Source: Guadua angustifolia (Eukaryota > Streptophyta > Magnoliopsida > Poales > Poaceae). From it: a stretch of DNA of 64,000 bases. The notes below the pieces were generated by a model. It worked only from the letters and a program-made list of their open reading frames with translations. It was not told where the DNA came from and searched no databases. The DNA lies in contig CM070512.1 of assembly GCA_036346375.1 (NCBI GenBank), positions 37,990,466-38,054,465 on the forward strand, read 5' to 3'. Both the position numbers and the translations under genes were made by a program. Shown one piece after another: positions 1 to 10,000 of the stretch (positions are counted from its first letter, which is position 1; each line of letters opens with the position of its first letter).

Positions 1-345
1 TTCCTACATAAGAGACTTAATTTTTAACATCAACAACGATATCAAATAATCTAATTATATAGCTAGTGCAAGAGCTTGCAAATCTTTCTACTACAACTAA
101 ACAAATCAAGGGTACCAACGATGACTCCTAATCTCCGAATAGGTTAGGTCCTAATCCCATTCGATATATGAGTTCGCAAGTTCTGTTGTTGTACAACTCG
201 GAGAAATTCAGAAGATCTCGCCGTTCTCCGTGATACACGCCTCGACAACAGTCAAGAGGGTGTGTATCCGGAGAACACCAGAGAGACGCCACCAAATCTA
301 CTCAAGTTGTACAACACGTACCAGAACTTGCTCGAACCATATATC

Positions 346-377
346 CTCGAATTGTCCAAAAACGTGGACAATTCGAG
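346..377. repeat. Perfect 12-bp hairpin
   Basis: CTCGAATTGTCC at 346-357 is followed after 8 bases by its exact reverse complement at 366-377. It sits in sequence otherwise unassigned, probably interior to the CACTA element. No role can be given. Confidence 0.6.
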
Positions 378-1041
378 ATCGCCGCTTATAAATATGCCCT
401 TTCGCTCAAGATATTTATAAATAAGCACCTCGAACGGGAGACGAGGTTACGCCGCCTAAACTCTAATAACAGCTACTACATGATAGCAATAATAATTCCA
501 TATATATAAACAGGAGATCGCACTACAAAAATTAAATAGATATGCGCTTGTCAAATAAAGAGTGTGAAATCTGAAAGCACGTACACAATTCCAGTGCAAC
601 CTAAACTTTATTGACGACATATCGAAATTACCAGAGCAAAATTGAAGGGGTTTAAAGAATTGCTGCTCACATTTTGAAGAAAACCGCAATAGAGGGCAAA
701 AAGAGGGGAATCTCCTCAAGATAGGGTTTCAATTTTGCCCTCTTAATACCCACCCATGAGGACTTCAAATTTTCTCACCCAACTATTGCTTCCAACCACA
801 CAATATGAGCTATTTTCTCGGGTGGCGGCGGAGAAATCTCCTCTGGAGCAAAAACAGAGAAGAGTTCGGTCATGAGTGGTATATATAACCTAGCGAGGCA
901 CATCGAATCGGCTCTTTTTAAAAAGCGATATCGATGTGAACGCATATCGTAATCGGTTCTTTTCAACAAGTGATAGTGATGTGCACGGTCATCACTATCG
1001 CTTCTATAAAAAGAATGATAGTGATAACCATGTGCACATCA

Positions 1042-1207
1042 GAATCGGTTCTCTACTAAAAAGTGATAGTGATGTGCAAGGTCATCAGAATCGGTTCTTT
1101 TCATAGAAGTGATAGTGATGATCACGCGCATATCACTATCACTTATGAAAAGAATCGATAGTGATGATCGTGCACATCACTATCACTTTTTAGTAGAGAA
1201 CCGATTC
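1042..1207. repeat. Subterminal inverted repeat of the CACTA element
   Basis: A 37-bp arm at 1042-1078 is repeated exactly in reverse complement at 1171-1207, and the inner sequence continues as an imperfect palindrome built from GATAGTGATG units. Such subterminal repeats are where CACTA-encoded proteins (TNPA type) bind in the known family. Here they form one large foldback about 150 bp from the terminus. Confidence 0.8.
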
Positions 1208-1357
1208 GATGTTCCAAAGGCTACATCACAATCACTTATAATCTCGTAACCGATAGTGATTATTACTAACACCCTCCGGGTTACTTATCACAATCGTTCG
1301 CAAAACTTAAGAACCCTACGTATACAAGTGATAGTGATGTGTCGTTCTGTAGTAGTG

Positions 1358-2700
1358 TGGGTCTGGTCGCACAACCTCTTAAACAGCTTCGTAAGGTCAT
1401 TGTTCTTGAACTGCTTGTAGAAGTTAGCACCCATGTGCCGCTTGCACCACCTACTTTGCATATCAGGCCATAGATGTGTTTCTTCTACACCTTTCTGCAA
1501 CTGCACGACAGCCTTCAACAGCCCGGGGTACCGATTGTGTATAACACAAACTCTCTAGGTCACTGATCCACGACGCCAGCTTTCACGTTTCTTAGAAACC
1601 AGAGCCAGATTTCTGTGTTCTCACCCTCCACGAGTGCGAATGCTATTGAAAGAACCTGATTATTGCCATCAACTCCTATGGCAGTCAAAATCTGACCTTT
1701 ATACTTTCTAGTCAAGAATGTCCCATCAACACATAACAACGGACGAAATGTCTGAACGCGTTGACACATACACCGAAAGCAAAGAATGCCCACTTGAGTA
1801 CCATCTTCCTACGGAAGCGCTGTGAGGGCCGCTCATAAATATCAACATAAGTTTCAGGATTTCTTTCCTTGATCACCTCGAGCATACCTGGTAGGTTCTG
1901 ATACGAGTCTTCGAATGTACCAAATCTAGTTTCCAAAGCTTTCTGCTTCGCTCTCCATGCTTTCGCATAGCTTATGGTGTATTGAAACCTCTGCTCTATT
2001 ACAAGTATGATGGCACGTGGCTCTAAATCCAGGTTTCCCACAAATTTTCCCATACATTGCATTTGCAACAAAACCTGAAGATATGTTTCTTTGTGATTGG
2101 GCAGACTTCGTAAGCACGCATGTATGTAGGACGACTATAGAACACTTCCAAACGGTATCGCATTTAGGCTGGTACTCATGCACACACCATTGGCAATCCT
2201 TCATCTGGCATCTGACATCATACGTCCGCCGTCCGACTCAAGAACCTTAAAGGTTCTACGGCTTATTAATCGCCCATGCCGCCACCGCTTCTGAACCTCA
2301 AACTTATTCTTGTAAATAGCACCTTGCCTCACCTCATTCCTATCCAACTGCCATGGGAAGTGTTCACCCTCGTCGACTACCAATCTATCGAACTGACATG
2401 CATCCCACTCCATAGGGAAATGCTCTTCATCGTCTGCGTTGTTACTTAAATTCTCATATTCCTGGCTCTCTGCCTCCATGGCTTCAACCAACGATTCAAT
2501 ATTTTCTTTCTCGTCTGCCACGCCCAATGGTTCCTGAACATCTGCATTTGGAACATCAGCTTCATCATCTCACACACCCTCATGACTCACTAAGCACTCT
2601 TCAGTTCGGCTACTCTCCCCAGCTTCCTCTGGTTCATCACCATCAACCTCCTCCTGCATCATATGGTCAGTATTAGTTTTCTCAAATGCTTGCGCCAACA
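1358..2700 (-). pseudogene. MULE (MuDR-type) transposase, frameshifted and truncated
   Basis: Several minus-strand frames together resemble a plant Mutator-like transposase. An acidic N-terminal segment with a MuDR-type domain lies near 2201-2527. It is followed by a zinc-finger-like DNA-binding stretch (HTCVL, FVANAMYGK) near 1960-2204 and the segment RFQYTISYAKAWRAKQKA near 1930-2010. The catalytic-core start, LLCVDGTFLTRKYKGQ with its first acidic residue, lies near 1700-1745, then AFALVEGENTEIWLWFLR near 1575-1630. The C-terminal part (HLWPDMQSRWCKRHMGANF) lies near 1430-1490. Reading frame changes at least twice (near 2070-2200 and near 1790), and the gene is cut at 1357 by the CACTA element. 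It cannot encode an active transposase. No MULE terminal repeats were identified. Confidence 0.85.
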
Positions 2701-3273
2701 ACACTAATGGTCAACTATTTTCGCCAATCTTATGTACGAGCTCCGAGATTTCGCCCTTCAAGATTACTAACTCCCAAAGACGTAATCCCGCCTCCGAGAC
2801 CCCACTCCATGCAGCTTCAGATCATGCAATTTTTTATCCAACGAGAACATCCGTACAACCATCTGTTAACCGTGTGCCCACTTAACGCCACCAAAGACGT
2901 GACAAGCCAGCCATAACACTTGAGAAATACTAAGTTCCACCCCTTGTGCACCCATTTGCAGAACCCCTTCTCTGTAGTATATTTTAAATTCTACTCGTTC
3001 GTCCATATCTGTCAAACATTTCATGGATTTTTTAATGATGGCACGACAAGACTCTACAACCTTTCAACTCTTAATCTATTCATACGACGATATACTCTGC
3101 ACCCGGTATTATAACTCTATACCCCCTACTTCCTGGTTTACTACAATTTTTATATTTTAATATCAATTTTGTTCTGTTCTGCTACAAAAACAATAGGTAA
3201 TGTCGTTTTGTTCTATGATGAATTTTTTTGCTATTGCGCGAGTTGGATGGTGCCGCATCGATACTCTTAACCT
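2701..3273. other. Unassigned stretch before the assembly gap
   Basis: No gene recognised. The part nearest 2701 may still be the N-terminal or 5' region of the MULE on the minus strand. The rest is AT-rich with no convincing coding signal. Confidence 0.4.
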
Positions 3274-3373
3274 NNNNNNNNNNNNNNNNNNNNNNNNNNN
3301 NNNNNNNNNNNNNNNNNNNNNNNNNNNNNNNNNNNNNNNNNNNNNNNNNNNNNNNNNNNNNNNNNNNNNNNNN
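3274..3373. other. Assembly gap (100 N)
   Basis: Exactly 100 N characters, the conventional size for a gap of unknown length. The satellite array begins directly at its right edge, so an unresolved or collapsed part of the array is the likely reason for the gap. Confidence 0.98.
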
Positions 3374-4933
3374 ACTAATAGAGCAAAACGGCATAGGCAA
3401 CAGAGGGTGAGTCGACTTCTATGATTTTTCGCTGGCAATATAGAATAAATTCGAATGGTGAATTTCTGTAGCACATTTTTAGTGCAAGTGGGAGTTCTCT
3501 GTGAAATTTTTAACTCATTCAGAGAACATTTGCTCAATTGAATAGCCTAATAGAGCCAACGGTGTACACAAAAGAGCGTATGCTGACTTCCATGATTTTT
3601 CCTGGGCAATACAGAATGAAATCGAGGGGCGAATTTCTATGGCAAGGTCTCACTGCAAGTGGGAGTCCATCATGTAATTGTCTCCTTATTCAGAGAATAA
3701 ATGCTCACTTGAATTGGCGATAGAACCGAATAAGCGAGGCAAAGAGGGTAAGTTGACTTCTATGAATTTTCTGTCTTGCATGAATGAATTCGATGGCGAA
3801 TTTTTGTTCCATGTTACAAGTGTAAGCGGGAGTCCTCTGAGTAATTTTTTGGTCATTTGGAGAACAAAGACTAGCTTGAATAGGCTAATATAGCAAAATG
3901 ACATAGGCAATAGAGGGTGAGTCAACTTCTTTGATTTTTTGTGGGCAATATAGAATGAATTTGAAAGGCAAATTTTTGTGGCACATTTGTGGTGCAAGTG
4001 GGAGTTCTCTGCAAAATTTTTATCTCATTCGGAGAACAAATGCCTGACTGAATAGCCTAATAGAGCCAAATGGTGTATGCAAAAGAGCGTGTGCTGACTT
4101 CCATGATTTTTACTGGGTAATACAAAATGAAATCGAGCGGCGAATTTCTGTGGCAAGGTATCACTGCAAGTAGGAGTCTATCATGAAATTTTCTCCTTAT
4201 TCGGAGAATAAATGCTCTCTTGAATTGGCGATAGAACTGAATAGCGTAGGGAAAGAGGGTGAGTCAACTTTTATGAATTTTCCTGTACTGCACAGAATGA
4301 ATTCTAGTGGCGAATTTCTATTGCATGTTAGACGTGTAAGCAGGAGTCCTCTGAGTAAATTTTAGCTCATTCGGAGAACAAAGACTAGCTTGAATAGGCT
4401 GATAGAGCAAAATGACATAGGCAACAGAGGGTGAGTCGATTTCTATGATTTTTTGTGGGCAATATAGAATGAATTCGAATGGTGAATTTTTGTGACACAT
4501 TTTTGGTGCAAGTGGGAGTTCTCTATGAAATTTTTAGCTCATTCGGAGAACAAATGCTCGACTGAATAGCCTAATAGAGCCAAACGGTGTACGCAAAAGA
4601 GCATGTGCTGACTTCCATGATTTTTACTGGGAAATACAGAATGAAATCGAACGGCGAATTTCTGTGGCAAGGTATCACTGCAAGTGGGAGTCTATTATGA
4701 AATTTTCTCCTTATTCGGAGAATAAATGCTCTCTTGAATAGGCGATAGAACTCAACATGGTAGGTAAAGAGGGTGAGTTAACTTCTATGAATTTTTCTGT
4801 ACTGCATAGAATGAATTCTAGCGTTGAATTTTTGTTGCATGTTAGAAGTGTAAGCAGGAGTTCTCTGAGTAATTTGTTGCTCCTTCGGAGGACAAAGACT
4901 AGCTCGAATACGCTGATATAGCAAAATGGCATT
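3374..4933. repeat. Satellite DNA, about 171-bp monomers in a 3-monomer higher-order repeat
   Basis: The landmark GGAG in each monomer occurs at 3491, 3662, 3829, 4001, 4173, 4343, 4515, 4687 and 4857, giving spacings of 167-172 bp. Three monomer variants alternate in strict order. Type A contains GGAGTTCTCT preceded by GGTGCAAGTG. Type B contains GGAGTCYAT followed by ATGWAATT. Type C contains GGAGTYCTCTGAG preceded by GTGTAAGC. Like variants recur every 510-514 bp and resemble each other much more than neighbouring monomers do. Nine monomers (three higher-order units) are complete or nearly so, with a short start of the next at 4908-4933. The left side runs into the N gap. It does not match the 155-156 bp grass centromere monomer length I know. 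Confidence 0.9.
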
Positions 4934-5204
4934 TTGGCTTGAGCAGGACTAAACGCTACGCGTGTGGAGCCGAGCGAGCCGCGTGCTTTTTCCTTGATGA
5001 GCGGCTCCAAGAGCACTAAATATCGGACGGTCTCCCACGTGTTGGACGAGCGGCGCCGTCCAATGCGCGTTGGACCTCCCCCGGCGCGGCTGCAGGAAGC
5101 ATGAAGGGGTCGTTGTGGCAGTCGCACACGAAGTATGGATGAATCGTCGTCTCCTCCAGACCCAACACATGTTGAAGCAGTCACATCCGCTGCCGGTCAC
5201 CAAA
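4934..5204. other. Unassigned GC-rich stretch
   Basis: Between the satellite and the plastid-derived segment. GC-rich, unlike the satellite, with no recognisable gene. Confidence 0.4.
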
Positions 5205-5472
5205 GATGTCTGGTCTTCTACTAGGAGTAGGTTCGATTGAAATTGTTTAAGCAATTTCCATAATCGTTAACCTCTTGCCAATTGATTCTAACTTGTTTTA
5301 TCTAGAGCAAAGGCGAATTGTGCAAAGGCTTGTAACTCTATGAATTGAGCTAGTTCCAATTTTGATTTGCTAGCCGTGAATCCTACTCTAGAAATAAAAA
5401 TGCCCACATTAATAGCAGGTCGAATTTTGGCATTGAATAGATCTACGGATAAGAATATTTGTCCATCTAGCC
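5205..5472 (-). pseudogene. atpA: Nuclear plastid DNA insert: fragment of chloroplast atpA
   Basis: The minus-strand translation runs DGQIFLSVDLFNAKIRPAI, then NVGIFISRVG, then KLELAQFIELQAFAQF and ALDKTS. After a small frame break come NQLARG, LLKQFQSN and LLLVEDQ. This matches the order and residues of the C-terminal half of plastid ATP synthase alpha subunit, with chloroplast-type (not mitochondrial-type) residues. About 12 codons between SRVG and SKLELAQ of the family are missing. There is no start, the copy is fragmentary and has substitutions and indels, so it is a dead nuclear copy of plastid DNA. It lies about 270 bp from the satellite array. Confidence 0.85.
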
Positions 5473-7082
5473 TCCTCCCCCATTGTGTGCGGTAGGCAAC
5501 CGCTGATGTGTGTGGGAGCAGAGGCAGCAAGCGAGGAGCCTCAGTGGTGCGAAGCGGGAGCTAGATTTATAATTTCATTTGGAAGGGAACTATTTTTTTA
5601 AAAAAAAAGTGAGGAAGAGGGTCAGAAAAGGGATCAGTTCATGGGGAGATGGAATGTGTCGGGGACGTGGGCAGGGCGGTGACGAGTGTAGAGAGAGGAG
5701 GGAGAATGGGGTGAGGGGGACTGGATGAGCAGGGGAATGGTAGGAGAGGGTGAGAGAGAGCATTGAAATGGAATATTTTATTTCTTTCTATTTTTAATAC
5801 AAAGTGGGTCCCATATAAATTATGGAATCGATTTGTACACTACAGAAAAAGACGATGTGTTCTATGCAAGCTTACACGACATGCCTTTATTACCTGGACC
5901 GATTCAATACATTAGAGATGTGTTAAGGCATCACTTCAATTCTTCTTTTTGAGAGGAATGAGTCACTTCAATTTCGAACACACGCATTTTCCAATTCAAA
6001 AATTTGAAGGGATTTTGGTGGGTGCTTCTGAGATGGGTCCCTGGCAGGCATCCCCATCACTCAAGGTAGGCAAAGCAGCAACCAAAACCAATTGTAAAGT
6101 GGGTGCATGGTGGGGTTCTTTTCTTTCCATGGCCGGTGCAATCGTGCATGGCCTGACCCTTCTCTTTCCATGTCTTTCTTCTTTAGACCATTACAACCAC
6201 CAACATCATTCATTAATCTACATCCACATAGCCTATGATGAAATTAATTACATCTCCTGATCTTACTGCCTTTGAGAAAGAGAGGGTGAAGGAAATCAAG
6301 GAATAGGAAGTTTGTAAAGTGGCACTGTGGAAGTGTGGGTGTGATGTGTGTCAACCTTTCTGAATGCGCCTAATTTTTTTAAGGGAGCCGATGTGACGAT
6401 GGAAATCTCAATGAAAGTGATCGCCACACGAATAGATTTCTTCATATCGAAGTCTCACGATAAGCACGGCGCTGAGTGCTGACAAAGTGGCAAGCGATTC
6501 ACCAGTGCATGCTACGAAATTTCTCTGGACTGGACTGCTGCCTTGAATGGTCAAAGTCTTGCAATTGCGAATATATATGAGCCGGGCCCTTCAGGATGTG
6601 AAGGATTTTTTTTTCCAGAGAGAGAGAGAGATCTGCCACAGCCTGTATCCCAAATTGTTGTTCTCTTCTTCCATGACCAAATCTGATTCTACAGAAGGAT
6701 GGTACAATTAGGAGGAAATTTTGGAAGGCTTAGATGTGAAGAAGTTGCAACGTTAGTGGCATGGTCTCTTTGGGTGGATGGAATAAAGAACCCTTTGCTT
6801 TGCCATCATGTGTGTTTGATTCCTTGCCCCAAACCGCACATTTGCATTCGCGTTTGCATGTGGGGTTGCCTTTGGCTAAGCTAATCATTCGCTCCGCAGC
6901 TTTGCTACTATACTAATACTGGCATTAAACAAGCCCAAATCAACGATCCCCTTGTAGTTCCTTCTGTACATAACACAGGGGCTAATTGAGCCCTTCTCTC
7001 TACCCCCACACCACCACAGCTCAACACTCTCTCTGCAAAACATACACAAGCAAGTGCTAACACCCAAAGAAGATCGGCCAAG
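5473..7082. other. Upstream region of the NLR gene
   Basis: No gene recognised. 5640-5770 is rich in GGAGA runs. A CACTA-like string is present at 5838 but has no partner. 6619-6632 is a short GA microsatellite. The last few hundred bases before 7083 should contain the NLR promoter and 5' UTR; a TATATAT string near 6573 is too far away to be called with confidence. Confidence 0.4.
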
Positions 7083-10000
7083 ATGGACATCGCCACAGGG
7101 GCGATGAACACCCTGCTCCCCAAGCTGGGGGAGCTGCTGGTTGATGAATACAACCTGCAGAAGGGTGTCAAGGGAGAGATCAAGGAACTCCAGAAAGAGC
7201 TGACAAGCATGAACGCTGCCCTCCGCAAGGTGTCCGAGGTGCCGGTGGACCAGCTTGACGAGCTGGTCAAGATCTGGGCTAGGGATGTGAGGGAACTATC
7301 CTATGACATCGAGGATGCCGTCGACACCTTCATGGTTAGTTGCAAGGGGCATGAACCTACCAAGCCACATAGCTTCAAGGCGTTGCTTGACAAGACCGTC
7401 AACTTTCTCAAGCAGGCCTTTATGAACCATGAGATCCACAATGTTATCAAGGACATCATGAGCCAGGTCAAGGAGGCAAAAGAGCGCCGCGATAGGTATA
7501 ATGTAGATGGTGTTACTACCAGGACAGAAACGGTGACTGTTGATCTTCGCATAGAAGCGATGTTCAGAAAGGCAACAGAACTAGCTGGCATTGATGGGCC
7601 AAAAAATAAGCTAGCCAAGAGGCTCATGGAAGAGGATGGCTCATCGAGGCTGCAACCACAGATAATTTCTATTGTTGGATTTGGAGGCTTAGGGAAGACT
7701 ACTCTTGCCAAAGCTTTGTTTGATGAGCTTGAAGCCAAGTTTGACTGCAAATTTTTTGTTTCGGTGTCCCTTAAACCTGACATAAAGATGATATTCAAGA
7801 GAGTACTCGGCAAACTTGGCAGGAATTACATCATAAATGAAGCTTGCGATGAGATGCAACTCATAGAAGAAATTAGAGGGCTCCTCAAGAATAGAAGGTA
7901 AATTTCTTTATGCTACATAATCTTCCTCATGGTAAATACAAGTTTTTCCCTTTTTTGAGAGACATAAGTATGCAATAACTAATTGTTTTGCACATTTTAA
8001 TTAGCTCACAATTTTAAATTGTCATGTAGGAGTATTTTTCCTAGCCTATGGCTTGATATATAATATTGCACGTACACACAGTTGTAATAGTAGAAGTTAA
8101 CTGTACATGCTGTTTCGTTTTGAACAAAATAGTGTGCATATTTTCTTTGAGATCAAGTGTGCATTAATTTCTTATTTGACTCTTTATAATAGCATGCATT
8201 AATTTAGTTAAAATGGATGGTTAGCATGATATTATTGCCTCAGAAGAAAATGTCAATTTTATTTTTGTTATTAGATCTGTAATTCGGTCTAACATGTATA
8301 TATATACACGCACACGGAAGCACTATTCTACGCGTGTGCGCCGCTACACGCTGGTCGTAACCCAATCGTAACTCGACGTCATGCAAAACCAAGGCAAAAA
8401 CTCGTTCAAACCATTCACGTAAGCCAATTAGTAGCATCTCCCACGCAATAAACAGTAAATGACTAATAAATGCTCCTTCTTGTTTGTTCATGAATCTTTC
8501 TTTTTTTTATTTGATCATAACTTTTAAATTAGGGTAATTTTTTTCTTCAAATTTTACATGGTTGTATAATATCACCTCCCCTACATGTGGTATTTTTTGA
8601 GAATTTTTAAAAACATGTACGTGTGGTTTCCATGGATTTTATAAAACAATAGATATAGTCTTTTACTATCCAGAAAATAACATGTTACTCGCTATTACAC
8701 GAGTTGTTACTATATCCTGTAAATCATCTTTTTCATGTAAAATTCTTAAAACTCATATGTACAAATTTTAAAGAATTCTAAAAAAATTACTATACGTAGG
8801 ATAGGTGAGCTTCTATAACTCTGTAAAATATGAAACCAAACTCAATCTCATTTGAAAGATATGAAATTGACAAAATGCTAAACAGTGAAAAATCACTATT
8901 CAATCAAATTTGTATTTTTAATATCTTTCAACTGAGATTGATTTTGGTCTTAAAATTTTACAGGATTATAGAATCTCACATACCCAATGTGTGGTAATTT
9001 TTTTAGACATGTACATATAGTTTTTATAAATTAGAATTTAGTTCTATTTGTCGGATCTGCAGTAAAATGTTTGAAAATTTTTCAAAAAATTACCATACGT
9101 AAGGGAGGTGAGCTTATACAACCTTGTAAAATTTAAAGACCAAACTCATTCATATTTAAAAGAGATAAAATTGACAAAGTGCTAAATAGAGGATATGTTA
9201 TCTTTTACTATCAAGAAAACAATATTTTACTGCCTATTACACAAAGCGTTAATATATCCTATGTAAAACACCCTTATAGTGTAAAATCTGTAAAAATTAT
9301 AAGTATAAGTTTTCAAAAGTTCTCAAAAAATTATAATATGTACGGGAGGTGAGTTTCTATAACTCTTAAAATTTAAAGGCCAAACTCAATCGCATTTGAA
9401 AGATATGAAATTGACAAAGCACTAAATAGTGAAAATCGCTAGTAAGCCAAATTTGTCTTTCAGCTGAGATGTGTTTTGGTCTTTAAATTTCAAGGTATTA
9501 AAAAATATCACCTCCCCTTGTATGATAATTTTTAGAGAATTTTTGAAAGCTTGTACATGTGGTATGCATGAACAAAAATTAAGTTCTATTTGTCAGCCCT
9601 ATAGTATATTGCTTAAAATTTCTCAAAAAATTACCATACGTAGAAAAGGTGAGCTTTTGTAACTATGTAAAATTTAAAGACCAAAATCAATTGCATTTAA
9701 AAGATATGAAATTGACAAAGTGCTGATCAGTGAAAAATCACTATTCACCTAAATTTGTCTTTTTCATATCTTTCAGCTCATATTGATTTTGATCTTCAGT
9801 TTTTACACGGTTGTAGAATCTCACCTCCCCTATATATGGTAATTCTTGTAAAAATTGTTGAAAACTTGTATATATGGTTTTCATGAATAAGAATTTAGTT
9901 ATGTTTGTCGGACCTATAGTAAGATATTTGAAAAATTCTAAAAAAATTACCACACATAGGGGGGTAGGCTTCTTCAAACCTGAAAAATCACCAATCAGCC

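Larger units (their letters stand above)
1..1357 (-). mobile_element. CACTA (En/Spm) element, terminal part, cut by window start
   Basis: Read on the minus strand, the sequence starting at 1357 begins CACTACTACAGAACGAC, a classic CACTA terminus. It is followed by dense subterminal repeats around GTGATAGTGATG and GAATCGGTT that continue leftwards to about 880. The three bases after the terminus, TGG (1358-1360), would be one copy of the usual 3-bp target duplication; the other end is not in the window. The terminus lies inside MULE transposase coding sequence, so this element is younger than that MULE. No protein of the CACTA could be recognised in 1-880, which holds AT-rich sequence, a hairpin at 346-377 and short meaningless ORFs. 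The terminus is firm; the left extent is inferred. Confidence 0.8.

Noticed and set aside
521..540. CACTACAAAAATT string as left end of the first CACTA
   Set aside because: The sequence differs from the right terminus after CACTAC, lacks the subterminal repeats, and is preceded by TCG, not the expected TGG.
3538..4500. Open frames of 60-124 codons inside the satellite
   Set aside because: They recur with the monomer period on both strands and resemble no protein family; they are by-products of the repeat.
5838..5860. CACTACAGAAAAAGAC string resembling a CACTA terminus
   Set aside because: No matching inverted end, no subterminal repeats and no target triplet partner nearby; a chance match or solo relic cannot be separated.
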